From Desulfobacter hydrogenophilus (GTDB lineage: Bacteria; Desulfobacterota; Desulfobacteria; Desulfobacterales; Desulfobacteraceae), in NCBI RefSeq assembly GCF_004319545.1, contig NZ_CP036313.1, positions 310,001 to 374,000 of the forward strand: a DNA stretch of 64,000 bases, given 5' to 3'. Below, in pieces: positions 17,619 to 28,900 of the stretch. The translations under genes were made by a program, and so were the position numbers. The number at the start of each line of letters is the position of its first letter. The stretch's first letter is position 1. The notes beneath the pieces are model-generated. The model was not told where the DNA came from, ran no database searches, and saw only the letters and a list, made by a program, of their open reading frames with translations.

Positions 17619-18374
17619 TCATACACCGACAAGCGGTGAAACAGAAGCGTCTGACAATGGTTGGCCTGTCGTTGAAATGGTTACCCGGTGAACAGGAATG
17701 CTTTCACCTGATTTTTCCATGGCGCGCTCAACGATCCATTTCATTTGTGAACAGCAAGGAACTTCCATGACCATCATGGTGATACCCAGGATATTATTCC
17801 GGGTAAAAATGTCTGCAAGCTTGTCAATATAAAGATCTGCATCATCAAATTTGGGACAGCCTAACATGACGACCTTGCCTTTTAGGTAATCTGAATGAAA
17901 CGACGGTGCGGCAACAGGAACACAGTCTGCTGTGATCAGCAGGGTTGCATCTTTTAAAAAAGGGGCTGTAGCGGGAATCAGCCGAAGCTGTACCGGCCAG
18001 TGTCCTAAGGCGGAGTCTCCAGTGGACCCGGCAGTCGGCACCCCCATTCCCGGTACCGGGGAGATGGGAAACATTGTTACCTGCTGTGATGGGCAACCCT
18101 TAGATTTTTGGGGGGCAATTATTGATTTTTGTGCATCAAGCCGTGCGTGTACAGCCTGTTCATCATATTCGTCAGCCCGGCGTTCAATGAGTTTAAGCGC
18201 ACCTCTGGGGCAATCGCCAAGACAGGCACCAAGCCCATCACAATATTTATCGCCAATGACCTTTGCCTTGCCGTCAATGATCTGGATGGCCCCTTCGGCA
18301 CAGGAGGGCACGCAATTACCGCAGCCATCACACTTTTCTTCGTCTATCTCTATAATTTTACGGATAATTTCCAT
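17619..18374 (-). CDS. 2x[4Fe-4S] ferredoxin-like protein with long C-terminal domain
   Basis: The first 65 residues carry two iron-sulfur motifs: CDGCGNCVPSC, then CDGLGACLGDCPRGA. The remaining 185 residues contain further conserved Cys (ITADCVP, MLGCPKFDD, VPCCSQ) and resemble the extended ferredoxins found beside Crp/Fnr regulators or hybrid cluster protein genes in sulfate reducers. The likely role is electron transfer, possibly in nitrosative or oxidative stress; no hcp gene is present in the window. The gene is divergent from the Crp/Fnr gene, and the FNR-type box lies 72 bases upstream of this start. Confidence 0.82.
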   Translation of the reverse strand: MEIIRKIIEIDEEKCDGCGNCVPSCAEGAIQIIDGKAKVIGDKYCDGLGACLGDCPRGALKLIERRADEYDEQAVHARLDAQKSIIAPQKSKGCPSQQVTMFPISPVPGMGVPTAGSTGDSALGHWPVQLRLIPATAPFLKDATLLITADCVPVAAPSFHSDYLKGKVVMLGCPKFDDADLYIDKLADIFTRNNILGITMMVMEVPCCSQMKWIVERAMEKSGESIPVHRVTISTTGQPLSDASVSPLVGV

Positions 18375-18445
18375 GGGCTACTCCTTAAAATTTAAATTGA
18401 GTTTACATCCTGGCTTGAAGTTACTATAGACAAAAAAAGAAAACC

Positions 18446-18459
18446 TTGATCTGGATCAA
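18446..18459. promoter_or_regulatory. FNR/Crp-type operator, perfect TTGAT-N4-ATCAA
   Basis: TTGATCTGGATCAA matches the FNR consensus exactly, and the symmetry extends one base on each side. It lies in the 97-base gap between the divergent ferredoxin and Crp/Fnr genes, so autoregulation and control of the ferredoxin are likely. Confidence 0.75.
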
Positions 18460-18471
18460 GCCGTTAATTTT

Positions 18472-19257
18472 TTGCTGTTATCCAGATGCCCAAATCAAAC
18501 CATTGCTGAAAAATATTTCGGGAGGCAAAGAATCGAAAAATATCTGCATATCATTCCCCTTTTTTCAGGGCTGACGGAAGACCAAAGTGAAACCCTTGCC
18601 GCGTTGTCCAATGAATTAACCGTCAACAAAGGCGAAATCATATTTCAGGAAGGTGACAGGGCCGAAGGATTTTATATTGTGGCAGCAGGCAAAATCAAAG
18701 TATTTAAAATGTCTTTTGAGGGAAAGGAGCAGATCCTGCATATATACGGACCCGGCCATACATTCGGTGAAGTTCCTGTGTTCCAGGGAAAAAGCTTTCC
18801 GGCCTCTGCCATGGCCCTGGAACTTTCAACCATTCTTTTTTTACCCCGGCAGGCGTTTGTCCAGCAAATTGGAAAGTCCCCCGCCCTTGCTATGAATATG
18901 CTCGCAGATCTGTCCAGGCGCTTAAGGGAATTTACGGTTCAGATTGAAAATTTAAGTCTGAAGGAAGTGCCTGCCAGGCTGGCCGCTTATATTCTGACCC
19001 TGGCCCAGGAAGGGGCGGGGCATTCACAAATGGTGCCATTGCAAAAAAAATCGCAAAAAGCACGCCTGCCGTCAGCCAGCGTGTCGTTGCCTGTTTCCAA
19101 GGTTCAACTGGCAAGCCTCATCGGCACAACCCCTGAAACCATTTCCCGTGTGTTAAAAAAGATGGGCCAGGCCGGATTTATCAAGGCGAAAGGAAAAAAA
19201 ATTTTGATTCCAGATCAGGAGAGACTGGAAGAGTTATCCCATACCGGTCGTCTTTAG
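18472..19257 (+). CDS. Crp/Fnr family transcription regulator
   Basis: The protein has an N-terminal cyclic-nucleotide-binding-like beta-barrel (LFSGLTEDQSE, GEIIFQEGDRAEGFYIVAAG, GHTFGEVPVF), a long dimerisation helix and a C-terminal winged helix (VQLASLIGTTPETISRVLKKM). There is no N-terminal Cys cluster for an FeS centre, which argues against oxygen sensing like FNR; sensing of NO or another ligand, as in HcpR-type proteins, is possible. The open frame begins with TTG at 18472, only 12 bases from the operator. A strong GGGAGG lies six bases before an ATC codon at 18532, where homologues usually begin, so the true start may be non-canonical. The 3' end overlaps the convergent transferase gene by 24 bases. 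Confidence 0.85.
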   Translation: MLLSRCPNQTIAEKYFGRQRIEKYLHIIPLFSGLTEDQSETLAALSNELTVNKGEIIFQEGDRAEGFYIVAAGKIKVFKMSFEGKEQILHIYGPGHTFGEVPVFQGKSFPASAMALELSTILFLPRQAFVQQIGKSPALAMNMLADLSRRLREFTVQIENLSLKEVPARLAAYILTLAQEGAGHSQMVPLQKKSQKARLPSASVSLPVSKVQLASLIGTTPETISRVLKKMGQAGFIKAKGKKILIPDQERLEELSHTGRL

Positions 19258-19953
19258 AAGTGGAAAAACCACCGAAAAAATAATGTTCTCCCGCTGGTAT
19301 GATTTTACGAGAACGCCATCAATAGGGTTATGATTTTCATACAGCGTTTTATCCAACCATTCAATTTTTTTTGCAGAAGTTCTTAAACCGGTACGCCGGT
19401 ATTTGAGCAAGGCTTCTTTGATGGTCCAAATTTTCAGGATGGTTTCAAGATCTGCCTCGGCGTAGGCGCGTTGCTCTTTATTTGAAAAGCCGGCGTGTAA
19501 AAGTGCCGGGATATCCACAGGGCATATGGCCTCCATATCGACACCCAGGGCATTGGCTTTTCCGCACAGAGCGGCCAAGGCGTAATCCCCTGAATGTGTA
19601 ATGGATATGGCGTAATTAAAGGATGGCGCCAGGCCTGGTGCCCCGAATGCGTCATTATGTATCTCAATTGCATCCGGGGACAGGCCTGTCGCCTGCATGA
19701 CAAGGTTTTTTACCGCCCATCGACCGGCCAGACGTTCCACCTGCTTTTTCAGGGCAAACAATTGATTTAACCTGTTCAGTTCCGCCGGGGAAAGTACTGG
19801 TTGTGCAAATTGATCCGGACGGAATTGGCAGCCGGGCTTGGTTTGGTAACCAGGCCCGACGATTTGGGGTAATAACGTCTTGAGCATTTCCGGGATGTGA
19901 ACAAGGCAAAACTGGATGCCTTGTTCCCGGAACAGCAGAGTCATGCGTCGCAT
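19234..19953 (-). CDS. 4'-phosphopantetheinyl transferase, Sfp/PfaE type
   Basis: This 239-residue protein carries the signature motifs of Sfp-type transferases: GRWAVKNL (residues 78-85), GVDME (137-141, Mg-binding D139 and E141) and WTIKEALLK (176-184). It transfers the phosphopantetheine arm of coenzyme A to carrier proteins. Its ATG directly follows the TAG of the megasynthase gene with no gap, so translational coupling is very likely and the four ACP domains are its obvious substrates. This matches the PfaE role in Pfa-type fatty acid synthases. The 3' end overlaps the convergent Crp/Fnr gene. Confidence 0.92.
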   Translation of the reverse strand: MRRMTLLFREQGIQFCLVHIPEMLKTLLPQIVGPGYQTKPGCQFRPDQFAQPVLSPAELNRLNQLFALKKQVERLAGRWAVKNLVMQATGLSPDAIEIHNDAFGAPGLAPSFNYAISITHSGDYALAALCGKANALGVDMEAICPVDIPALLHAGFSNKEQRAYAEADLETILKIWTIKEALLKYRRTGLRTSAKKIEWLDKTLYENHNPIDGVLVKSYQRENIIFSVVFPLLKTTGMG

Positions 19954-22900
19954 CTATCCGGCCATAAGGCTTTTTCCTGCCTGCTTGATTATGGACATAT
20001 CCGGACGTTCCTCTTCGGTTAAGCGATCCACCCGGACCATTTGAAAATCCTGGATATCAATGATCACACGACCCGAAGGTTCTGCCAACTGCATATGATA
20101 GGTTTTGGTGTCACTGCCCTGGGCCATACGCCGGGTCACGCAGAAATAGGGCGTATTCGGCAGAACCGTCCCTGCAAATGATGCCTTGCGGATGGTATAA
20201 GGCAGCACCACGTCGGCACTGGTGAAAAATTCCAGTATGCCGCCGGTTTGGAACATGGCATCCATGATCACCACAGGGGTGGCAAATTCAGGATAGGTCC
20301 GACCCTTAAAAAATTCGCGACCGGGCCGCCATTGAACCACGGTGACCAGGCTATCCTGGTCCAGGGCGGCCAACTGATCCACGGAGCGAAACAGCCCGTC
20401 CATGAACAGGCGGTCAGGGTGGTAGATCTGTTTTTGCCATTCGGCATCGACCTTAAATTCAGACAACGCCGGGATGGATATCTCACCCAGGGCAGGTAAA
20501 TCCGTCCCGATTTTAAATTTACCTTGGTAATGCAGGGTGTCCTGGACAGAGGCTTTGCCTCCCGGGGGGGTAAAAACAGAGTGGATCTCAGTATTTATTA
20601 AGCCGTCCGGCGTTTTTTCAGCATAGACCTCAATGTTTTTCGGACGATTTTTTAACAATTTGATGCCATAGGGGATTTTGAAATCACTGACTTCGAGGAC
20701 ACGCCCTTGGGCACCGTCATATTCCAGAGCCGCTTCAGCCATGGTTTCCAGACCGGTTGCCCCTAAAAATAAAGGCACACCTTTTCTGGCATGGTCGAAA
20801 AGGAAAAGATCCCTGTCCGCTTCCAAAAGGCGTTTGAATTTCAGACTGTCCCGGCCGGCATCCTTTTCCACGGTATCCAGGAAGGGACCTATGGCAAGCA
20901 AGCCGTCCGGGTCAAATGCGGCTGGATTGTTTTCAGGAGGCGCACCAATCAAAATTTCATTGCTGACCGGATTGAGCAGCTCTTCCTGGAAAAAACGAAC
21001 CCCTTGGGCCACCGGAAGAAAGGCAATGCCTTTTTCCTTTAGCACGGCTTCAATAGTGCCCTGGGCAGCCATACCGATCTCGGCCCAGGCAGTCCACTCA
21101 AAAATCTTGTAAGTCTGTTCCGGTGTTTTCAGGGCGCTGGCCTGTATCATGGCTGCCATCATGTCGTTTCCGGCAGTGTAGTCTGACTGGGCCTCATTGC
21201 CGAATCTGGCCGTGATGGATGAAAACCCGATGAGATACCGGCAGCTTTTGTTTTCAATGGCGGCCAGTACATTGGCCATTCCCTTGACTTTGGTGTCAAA
21301 AACAAGATTGAAATCATCCATGGATTTTTTTTCAATCATAATGCTTCGGTCCACACCAGCGGCATGAATCACCCCGTCAATACGATCGTATTGGTTAACC
21401 GCTTTAAGAACGGCGTCGGGGTCTGTGACATCCACGGCATGGTAATCCACTGTTTTTACTCCGGCGCGCAATTGGGCCAAATTTTCCCGGGCCGTAAGAA
21501 TCCGTCGCAGTCCGGCCGTTTTATTTTTCAGTTCCACGGGTTTAGCTTTCGGATGTATGGACTTAAGTGCGGCCATGATTTGTGTGTCATCCATGGCATC
21601 GGTCACAGAAATTTCCAATTCATCTTCCACCCGGCTGCGTCCTAAAATAACCAGGTTCATATCCGGACGAATAACCGCCTTGAGCAGTTCATAGGTGATG
21701 CCCGCAGCGCCCCCTGTAACCAGCAAGGTATCGGTATCTTTGATAACGGATGTCTCCGGCCCTTGGGGCTGGGATTCCTCGGGACTTCCGGTCTTTGCCC
21801 GGATGCCGAATCTTACACCCTTTTCAATGCCCACCTCCAGGCGGGTGCTGGCGCTGAACACTTCGGCCATAAACATGGCGGCTGCTTTATTCATATCCGC
21901 AAGCTCATTTTTATCCATGAACTCCACAAGTTTTACCCCTGTTTGCGGGTACTCTTTGGCTACGGTTTTCAGCAAACCTGAAATACCGCTGAACACAGGA
22001 AAAATATGATCCGGTGCCGGTTCCTTGAAACGAGCCAGGGCAGACTGAACCGATAGGGCTGCCAGGCGGCCGCGGGATTCATCCAGGCGGCTGCCGAATG
22101 CTTTGCACAACAGGAATAAAAATTTAACTGATGCGCTCTCTGCCGCCAGGTTTTCACCTGAATCCATGGCAAAATCCAGGGAATGAAGGAAAAAGATCCC
22201 TGAAAGGGCCTCATGGTCTGACTTGATCCGGGAGATAACGTCTTCGGCACCTTCAACGGTGTTTAAATCAACAATGTAATCATCCTGTTCACTGTTACCC
22301 ACACAGATGACCTGCCCTTTGTTGTCTTTGATCAAATCCGCCACAGCCCGGCCAAATCCCTGGTTGTCCATGGTGATCAAATAGGTTTGACCTTCAAAAC
22401 TACGGTTGTCTGGTGCAGAGTTGGGCAGTTTCCGCAATCCAAAGGTATAACGTTGAATTCCAGCATTCTCCGAGGCTTCTTGGGTCTGGCTTGACTGCCC
22501 GGAGAGCTCAGTTTCAGCTGCTTGGGCACTGGGAGCTGCCGGTGCCTGCGGGGTATCGGCATTGTTGTTGCCCTCCCCGGCGAGTTCACCCTGGATATAT
22601 TCACTGATTTTACTGATGGTATTCAATTCAGACAGATTGATATCTTCGGGAACGGACAGACCGTATTCTTTGGTGATCTTGCCGAAGGTCTCCACCTGTT
22701 TGACCGTGTCAATGCCCAAATCCGCCTCCAGATCCAGGTCCGGTTCCAGCATATCAATGGTGTAACCGGTCTGCTCGGCGATCATGGCCGTGATGTCTCC
22801 CGTGATGTCCGGACCGCTTTTAGCTCCTGAAGCCGGTGCCTGGGTTACGGTGCCGGATTCGGGCTGCTCCGGGGTGTCCGCCGTTTGAATGCGGCTGCCG

Positions 22901-25900
22901 ATATACTCGGCAATTCTTCGTATGGTATTCAGTTCCGAAAGGCTGATATCCTCGGGTACGCTCAGGCCAAAGGACTTGGTGATCTTACCGAAAGTCTCCA
23001 CCTGCTTGACCGTGTCAATGCCCAAATCCGCTTCCAGATCCAGATCCGGTTCCAGCATATCAATGGTGTAACCGGTCTGCTCGGCGATCAAGGCCGTGAT
23101 GTCATCCATGACGGCCGGACCGCTGTCAGCACCTGAAACCGGTGTCTGGGCAACGGTGCCCGATTCTGTCTGTTTCGAAATGCCTTCCGTTTGAATGCGG
23201 CTGCCGATATACTCGGCAATTCTTTGTATCGTGTTCAGTTCCGAAAGGCTGATATCCTCGGGTACGGGCAGACCAAAGGACTTGGTGATCTTACCAAAGG
23301 TCTCCACCTGCTTAACCGTGTCAATGCCTAAATCCGCTTCCAGATCCAGATCCGGTTCCAGCATATCAATGGTGTAACCAGTCTGCTCGGCAATCAAAGT
23401 TGTGATCTCCGCCGTGATGTCCGGGCCGCTGCCGGAACTTGAATCCGGCGTATGGGCAGCTGCACCGGCGGCAGGCGCTGCCGGGCTGTCCGCCGTCTGA
23501 ATACGGCTGCCGATATACTCGGCAATTTTCCGTATGGTATTCAGTTCCGCTAGGCTGATATCCTCGGGTACGGGCAGCCCGAAAGACTTGGTGATCTTGC
23601 CGAAGGTCTCCACCTGCTTGACCGTGTCAATGCCCAAATCCGCTTCCAGATCCAAATCCGGTTCCAGCATGTCATGGGTATAGCCGGTCTGATTTGCGAT
23701 CAGGTCGGTGATTTGGCTTAAAACATCTGTGGCCGCTGCATTGCTCGCAGCTTTTCCGGACTGTTGAGCCCCTGCAGATACCGGCTGTTTGGGTTCCTCG
23801 TGTGCCTTTGATGTCCGGCTGTCAGGAACCTTGTGTCCGGCGGCATCACTGCCTTTTCCCTTGATATTCTCCTGGGCCATTAAGTCCGGTTGCCTCTCCT
23901 TGGGAAGAACGCACAGGGTTTTATTTATAATGCCCAGCATGGGCTTAGCGCTGCCGGTAATCCGGACCAGCCACTCATGGTAGGCCGGGTTGTTCTCCAC
24001 GTCGACTTCCTGGACCCGGTCCATCATTAAAAAGGCAAAATGAGATCCGAAACCAGCGCTGAAATGCAGCCCAAAACGATAATCGCCATGCCCTGATTGC
24101 GTAAAATTCAAATCTGAAAATTCGGCGGGAACATTATCCAGGTTGGCCACAGGCGGAAACGTCTTTTTCTGCAGACCTTTGACCAGTATGGCATCTTCAA
24201 TGCCTGCGCCCAGGGTATGGCCCGTATATCCCTTGGTGTTGGTGATTGCGATGTGCTTGTAATCGTTGGGGAACGCGCCTTTCAACGCCTGAACTTCAGC
24301 CGAGGCACTGCCGCCCCGGGCCGGTGTAAAGGTCTCATGGGACATGAATACCAGTTGCTTGGCCATATCCGTGCGGGATATGGCGTTTTGTCTTTCCACC
24401 CGGCCCACGAATTTATTAAGTTCACCGGCAAGGTGACCCACATCAATGCGGGAAGGATGAAATGCACTGTTTCCAATATGGGAACCTAAAATCCGGGCCT
24501 GGCCGTTCAACCCCCTGTGTTTCAGGGTATCTTCGCGTTCCACAACGATCCCCACCGCACCGGATCCTAAAATTGTGCCGTTTCGGTCCTCATCAAAGGG
24601 TTTGGCTGCGTCGGAAACCACTTCCTTGCTGGTGGCAGCGCCCATGGCCAGAAATCCGGACCCCACCCACGGCATTTGGGCATCACTTGTGGCCGCTTCC
24701 CCACCGATGACAATCACCCTTTCACACCGGTCGTTTCGAATCCAGTCCTGTGCCACGCCAATGGCCTGGGTGGTGGATGCACACGCCCCGCTTAGATGAA
24801 TATTGGGTCCCTTAGCGCGGATAAGCTGGGCAAAATGTGCGCCGCCCAGAGACACGATGTCAAAAAGGATATTACGTTCAAATTTATACTGGCCGTATAC
24901 TTTGCGCCGCTCACGAATCCTGAAAAACCAGTCCGTAATCACATCCTTCATATCCCTGTCTGCGAGATTCTCCATCAGATGATAGTAGATGTTTTCCAGC
25001 TCATCATAGGGTTTAACGTAAAACTTGTTGTAATAATACGCATTGAGATGATGCAGCAGGGTTTCAAAACCTGGGAAAATACCGGTCATGATAACGCCGG
25101 TTGTCTCCTGCATCTCTTCGGGCAAGACAAGTGCGTCCGGGATGCGACTGCCGGTAGAGGTTTTTTTATACCCTTGGACCAAGGGTATATGGGCGTCTTT
25201 CAAGGCTTCAATCCCTGCTGCCATGGCCAGTTCATCCACGAGGTCAAACTTGCGGCTGATGCCGTATTCTGCAGACAGATCAAAATACCCGAGTTTTCCG
25301 GCCAGTTGGATCACATCCTGGGTGCGCACAATATCCATAAACCTGGCATTTCCGTTGGGTTGCTTGTATACCCGGGTAATGTTCATGTCCACGATTTTGT
25401 CTTTCTCTTCCTGGGTCAGGGGTTCAATGAAATTATTCCCGGCCAGAATACGGTCAAAGTTTTTTTCATTGAATACCTGGTTTCCTTTGCCCGGAAGGCC
25501 CACAGCAACACCGGCAACACAGACAGAACCGGTATACAGGCCTAAATTTTCAACGGCCGCCAGGGCATTTTTCTGCTGAAACGCCTGATATTCGCGCTGA
25601 AGTGCTTCCTGGACCCGCGTTTTATTCTGTTCTATAAAGGTGTTAAACGATATGTCTTTGTTCATCATTTCTTTTAGATCGTCTGATTTTTTCAGACCTT
25701 CATCTTTAAAAGATTTATTATTTAGGTCTTTAGGCTCAAAGTTCATCAATTCAAGGGGGACGGATTCATTTGCCGGGGCAATGTCCTCTGCCTTGGGTGT
25801 GATAAACCGCTCTGCGGCCTGGTTGAAACTTTCAAGCTCACCTTTTTTGGCATCTGCGGTGGGCATGGATTCCGGATTTTCAATGGAGATGTTTTTCAAC

Positions 25901-28900
25901 AGGTTACACAACAGTCTGCCCGGGCCGATTTCAATAAACCGTTTGCAGCCTTGGGCATGAACGCCTTTTACGGATTCAACAAATTCTACCGGGGAGACGA
26001 TCTGGCGTGCCAGATGGGTCCGGATCATCTGTTCATCAGCCGGATAGGGTTTGGCAGTCAAATTAGAGATGATTTTATGGGCATTTTTAATATTGAACTG
26101 CACGGACTCAAGGGTCCTGGCCATATTGTCGGCTGCAGGTTCCAGCAACGGGGTGTGGAAGGGTGCGGACAGGGCCAGTTTTTTATGAAAAATATCTTCG
26201 CCCTTAAGATAGTCGCAAAAAAGGTCTATACCCTGTGTTGTGCCGGCAATGGCGGTCTGTTTTTCGCTGTTTTTGTTAACCAGCCAGACATTTTCGACAC
26301 CGGACTTTTCAATCATATCCTGTGCCTCTTTTTCCCCGTCAAAAACCACCATGATCCCGCCGGGGTTTTCACTAGCTGCCCGGGCCATAAAATCGGACCT
26401 GGAAATCACAAGGTTCATGGCCGTACTGAAATCAACCAAACCTGCGCAGTAAAGGGCGGAATATTCTCCGACACTGTGTCCGATATAAAAATCAGGCTCA
26501 AAGCCTTTAAGCTGCAATGCATGATAGATGGCCGCCGTGGACAGGAAAATAGCGGGCTGGGTATTTTCCGTCTGGTTCAACGGGGAACCGCCGGCATTCA
26601 TGATATCCAGCAAAGATGCGCCCCGGCGTTCCCGGAAAATGGCATCCCCCTGATCCATCAGGTCTTTAATTTCAGGCTCAGCCTGATAAAGGGCGTTCAG
26701 CATGCCTGCAGACTGGGCACCCTGGCCCGAAAGCAGGGCCGTGACGGCAGCGATCCGGACTTTGTCCGGCCAGACCCCGGGAGTGACAGCCGGCTGTGCC
26801 GCAAAAGCGGACGCCTCTTGGGAACGCAGGAACCGGGGCAACCTGCCAATGATCACATGGGCGTGGTTGCCGCCGATACCGTTGACATCAGCACCTAAAA
26901 GCGCACCATCGGCAAGCGGTGTGATCTCTTTGACCGGATGCAGCCAACTATCCTCTTTTATGAGGGTGGAGTTGGGTCTGTATCCGTGGGTGGGCAGCAG
27001 CACCCCTTTATCCGACATCATTAAAAGCCTTGTCATGACCACGGCAGGATTGGCTGCTTTAAAATACCCGAACTCGGTTTTGATATTACCGTATGCCACG
27101 GGATGGTTCAGGCTTTTTTCAATGGCCTGTTTTTCAACCAGATCCAGGAACGGATTGGACACACCAAATACATCCAGATATGCCAGATGGGGTTTCCGGG
27201 TTTTAAATGCCCCGGAATCATTTGAGAGCACCTTTTCATATTTGTTTTCAGACGGGGACAGTAAATGCTCAGGCGCACTTGCCGCCATGTTCAGGCATTT
27301 TAGTTCACCTATAATAGGCATGTCGTTCTGCTTTGCATATTTATAGGTGGTTACGACCAGACAGGCCGCACCCTCGCCCATGACATATCCATTGGCGTTA
27401 TTGTCAAACAGGCTGGGTTCGGTTTCCGCCAGAATGCCTAGGCGTTTAAATGCCAGCAGCACCCCCGGATACAGGTTAGTATCCACACCGCCGGTGAGTA
27501 CGGCATCCAGATTGCCTGCACGCAGATTTTTAACCGCCAGATCCAAGGCCATGGTGGCCGAAGCACATGAGGCATCCACCACAAAGTTGGTGCCCTGGAT
27601 ATTATAATGTTTGGATATGCGGGCAGACACAATGTTTGACAGCATCCCGGGGATGCTGTCCCCGTTCATGGCAGGATACTTTTTGCCTAAAAGATCGCTA
27701 ACGTGGTCTGCAATGGCTGAAAGGGTATTTTCATCCACCTCCGAAATAGACCGGATCATGCGCTGGAGCAACGGCATCCGGATGCGAATAACGGATTCAA
27801 CATTCCGGGTTCCGGAAATTGTGCCCAAAATAACGCCGATTTTATTGCCTGTAGTCAGTTTATCCTGAAGACCAGCTTGTTCAAGGGCCTGGCCTGCCGC
27901 ATCCAGACCGAACAACTGGGCCCGGTCCATGTATTTCATGGCGGAAGGCGGAATCTTAAAGGTTTTGGGGTCCAGCATGAAATCGTCAACAATACCGTTT
28001 TTCATCATAGGCAGGCGAAAGCCCGAATTTTCGTCCTCTTCGGCATAGCACGCATTGGCCAGGCGCTCGGTGGGCATAGGCTGGTAAGCCTTTTTCCCTG
28101 AAACCATGGCATCCCAGAACGCGTCTTTATTTTTGGCCTTTGGCAGGACAACCCCCATACCGGAAAACACGATCCTGTCGTCATTGGGATCATGGTCAAG
28201 ATCTGTAAAGATCCTGCGGGAAAGCGTTGTATCGGTTTTGTTGAACTCGCTAACCACGGCATGGTAGTTAATGCCCCCGAACCCATAAGCGCTCACCGCT
28301 GCCATGCGCGGACCATTGGCCGGCGCATCCCAGGGTTTAGGATCTCCCAGGACAAACAGGGATGAGTCCGTCATGTCGATTTTCGGAGATATTTTTTCAA
28401 ATGTACCGTTGGGGGGCAGAATCTGATGGTTTAGGGCCAGCAATGTTTTTATCATGCCGGCCATGCCGGCAGCCCCAAGTAAATGACCAATCTGAGATTT
28501 AATGGTTGATACGCCAATGGATGCGCCTGAATCATACACCTGACGCAGGGTATCCATTTCCACGGCATCCCCCACTTTTGTGCCGGTTCCGTGGGCTTCG
28601 ATAAACTGCACCATCCCGGGGGAGAATTCTGACTTTATCTTTTCATGACAGCGCTGAAATGCTAATTTCTGCCCCTCTTTATCCGGGGCTGCAATGCCCT
28701 TGCCCTTTCCATCAGAAGAGGAGGCAATACCCTTGATTACACCAAGGATGGTGTCTTTTTCCCGGATGGCGTCTTTGAGACGTTTCAGGATCAGGACACC
28801 GGCCCCTTCGCCCAGGATAAACCCGTCAGCCCGTTCATCAAAGGGAAACGACCCGTTGGCGGACAGGGTACCCATTTTGCAAAATCCCACAAATGATTCC

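Noticed and set aside
17480..17650. Similar C-terminal SASVSPL/SDASVSPL residues in the Lon-receiver and ferredoxin proteins
   Set aside because: The DNA similarity is short and imperfect; no element could be delimited, so it is probably coincidence.
22885..23377. Plus-strand open frames recurring every 306 bases
   Set aside because: They are antisense shadows of the tandem ACP repeats, which explains their similarity to each other.
22580..23730. CRISPR-like periodic repeat
   Set aside because: Period is 306 bases and entirely coding; no short direct repeats with unique spacers are present anywhere in the window.
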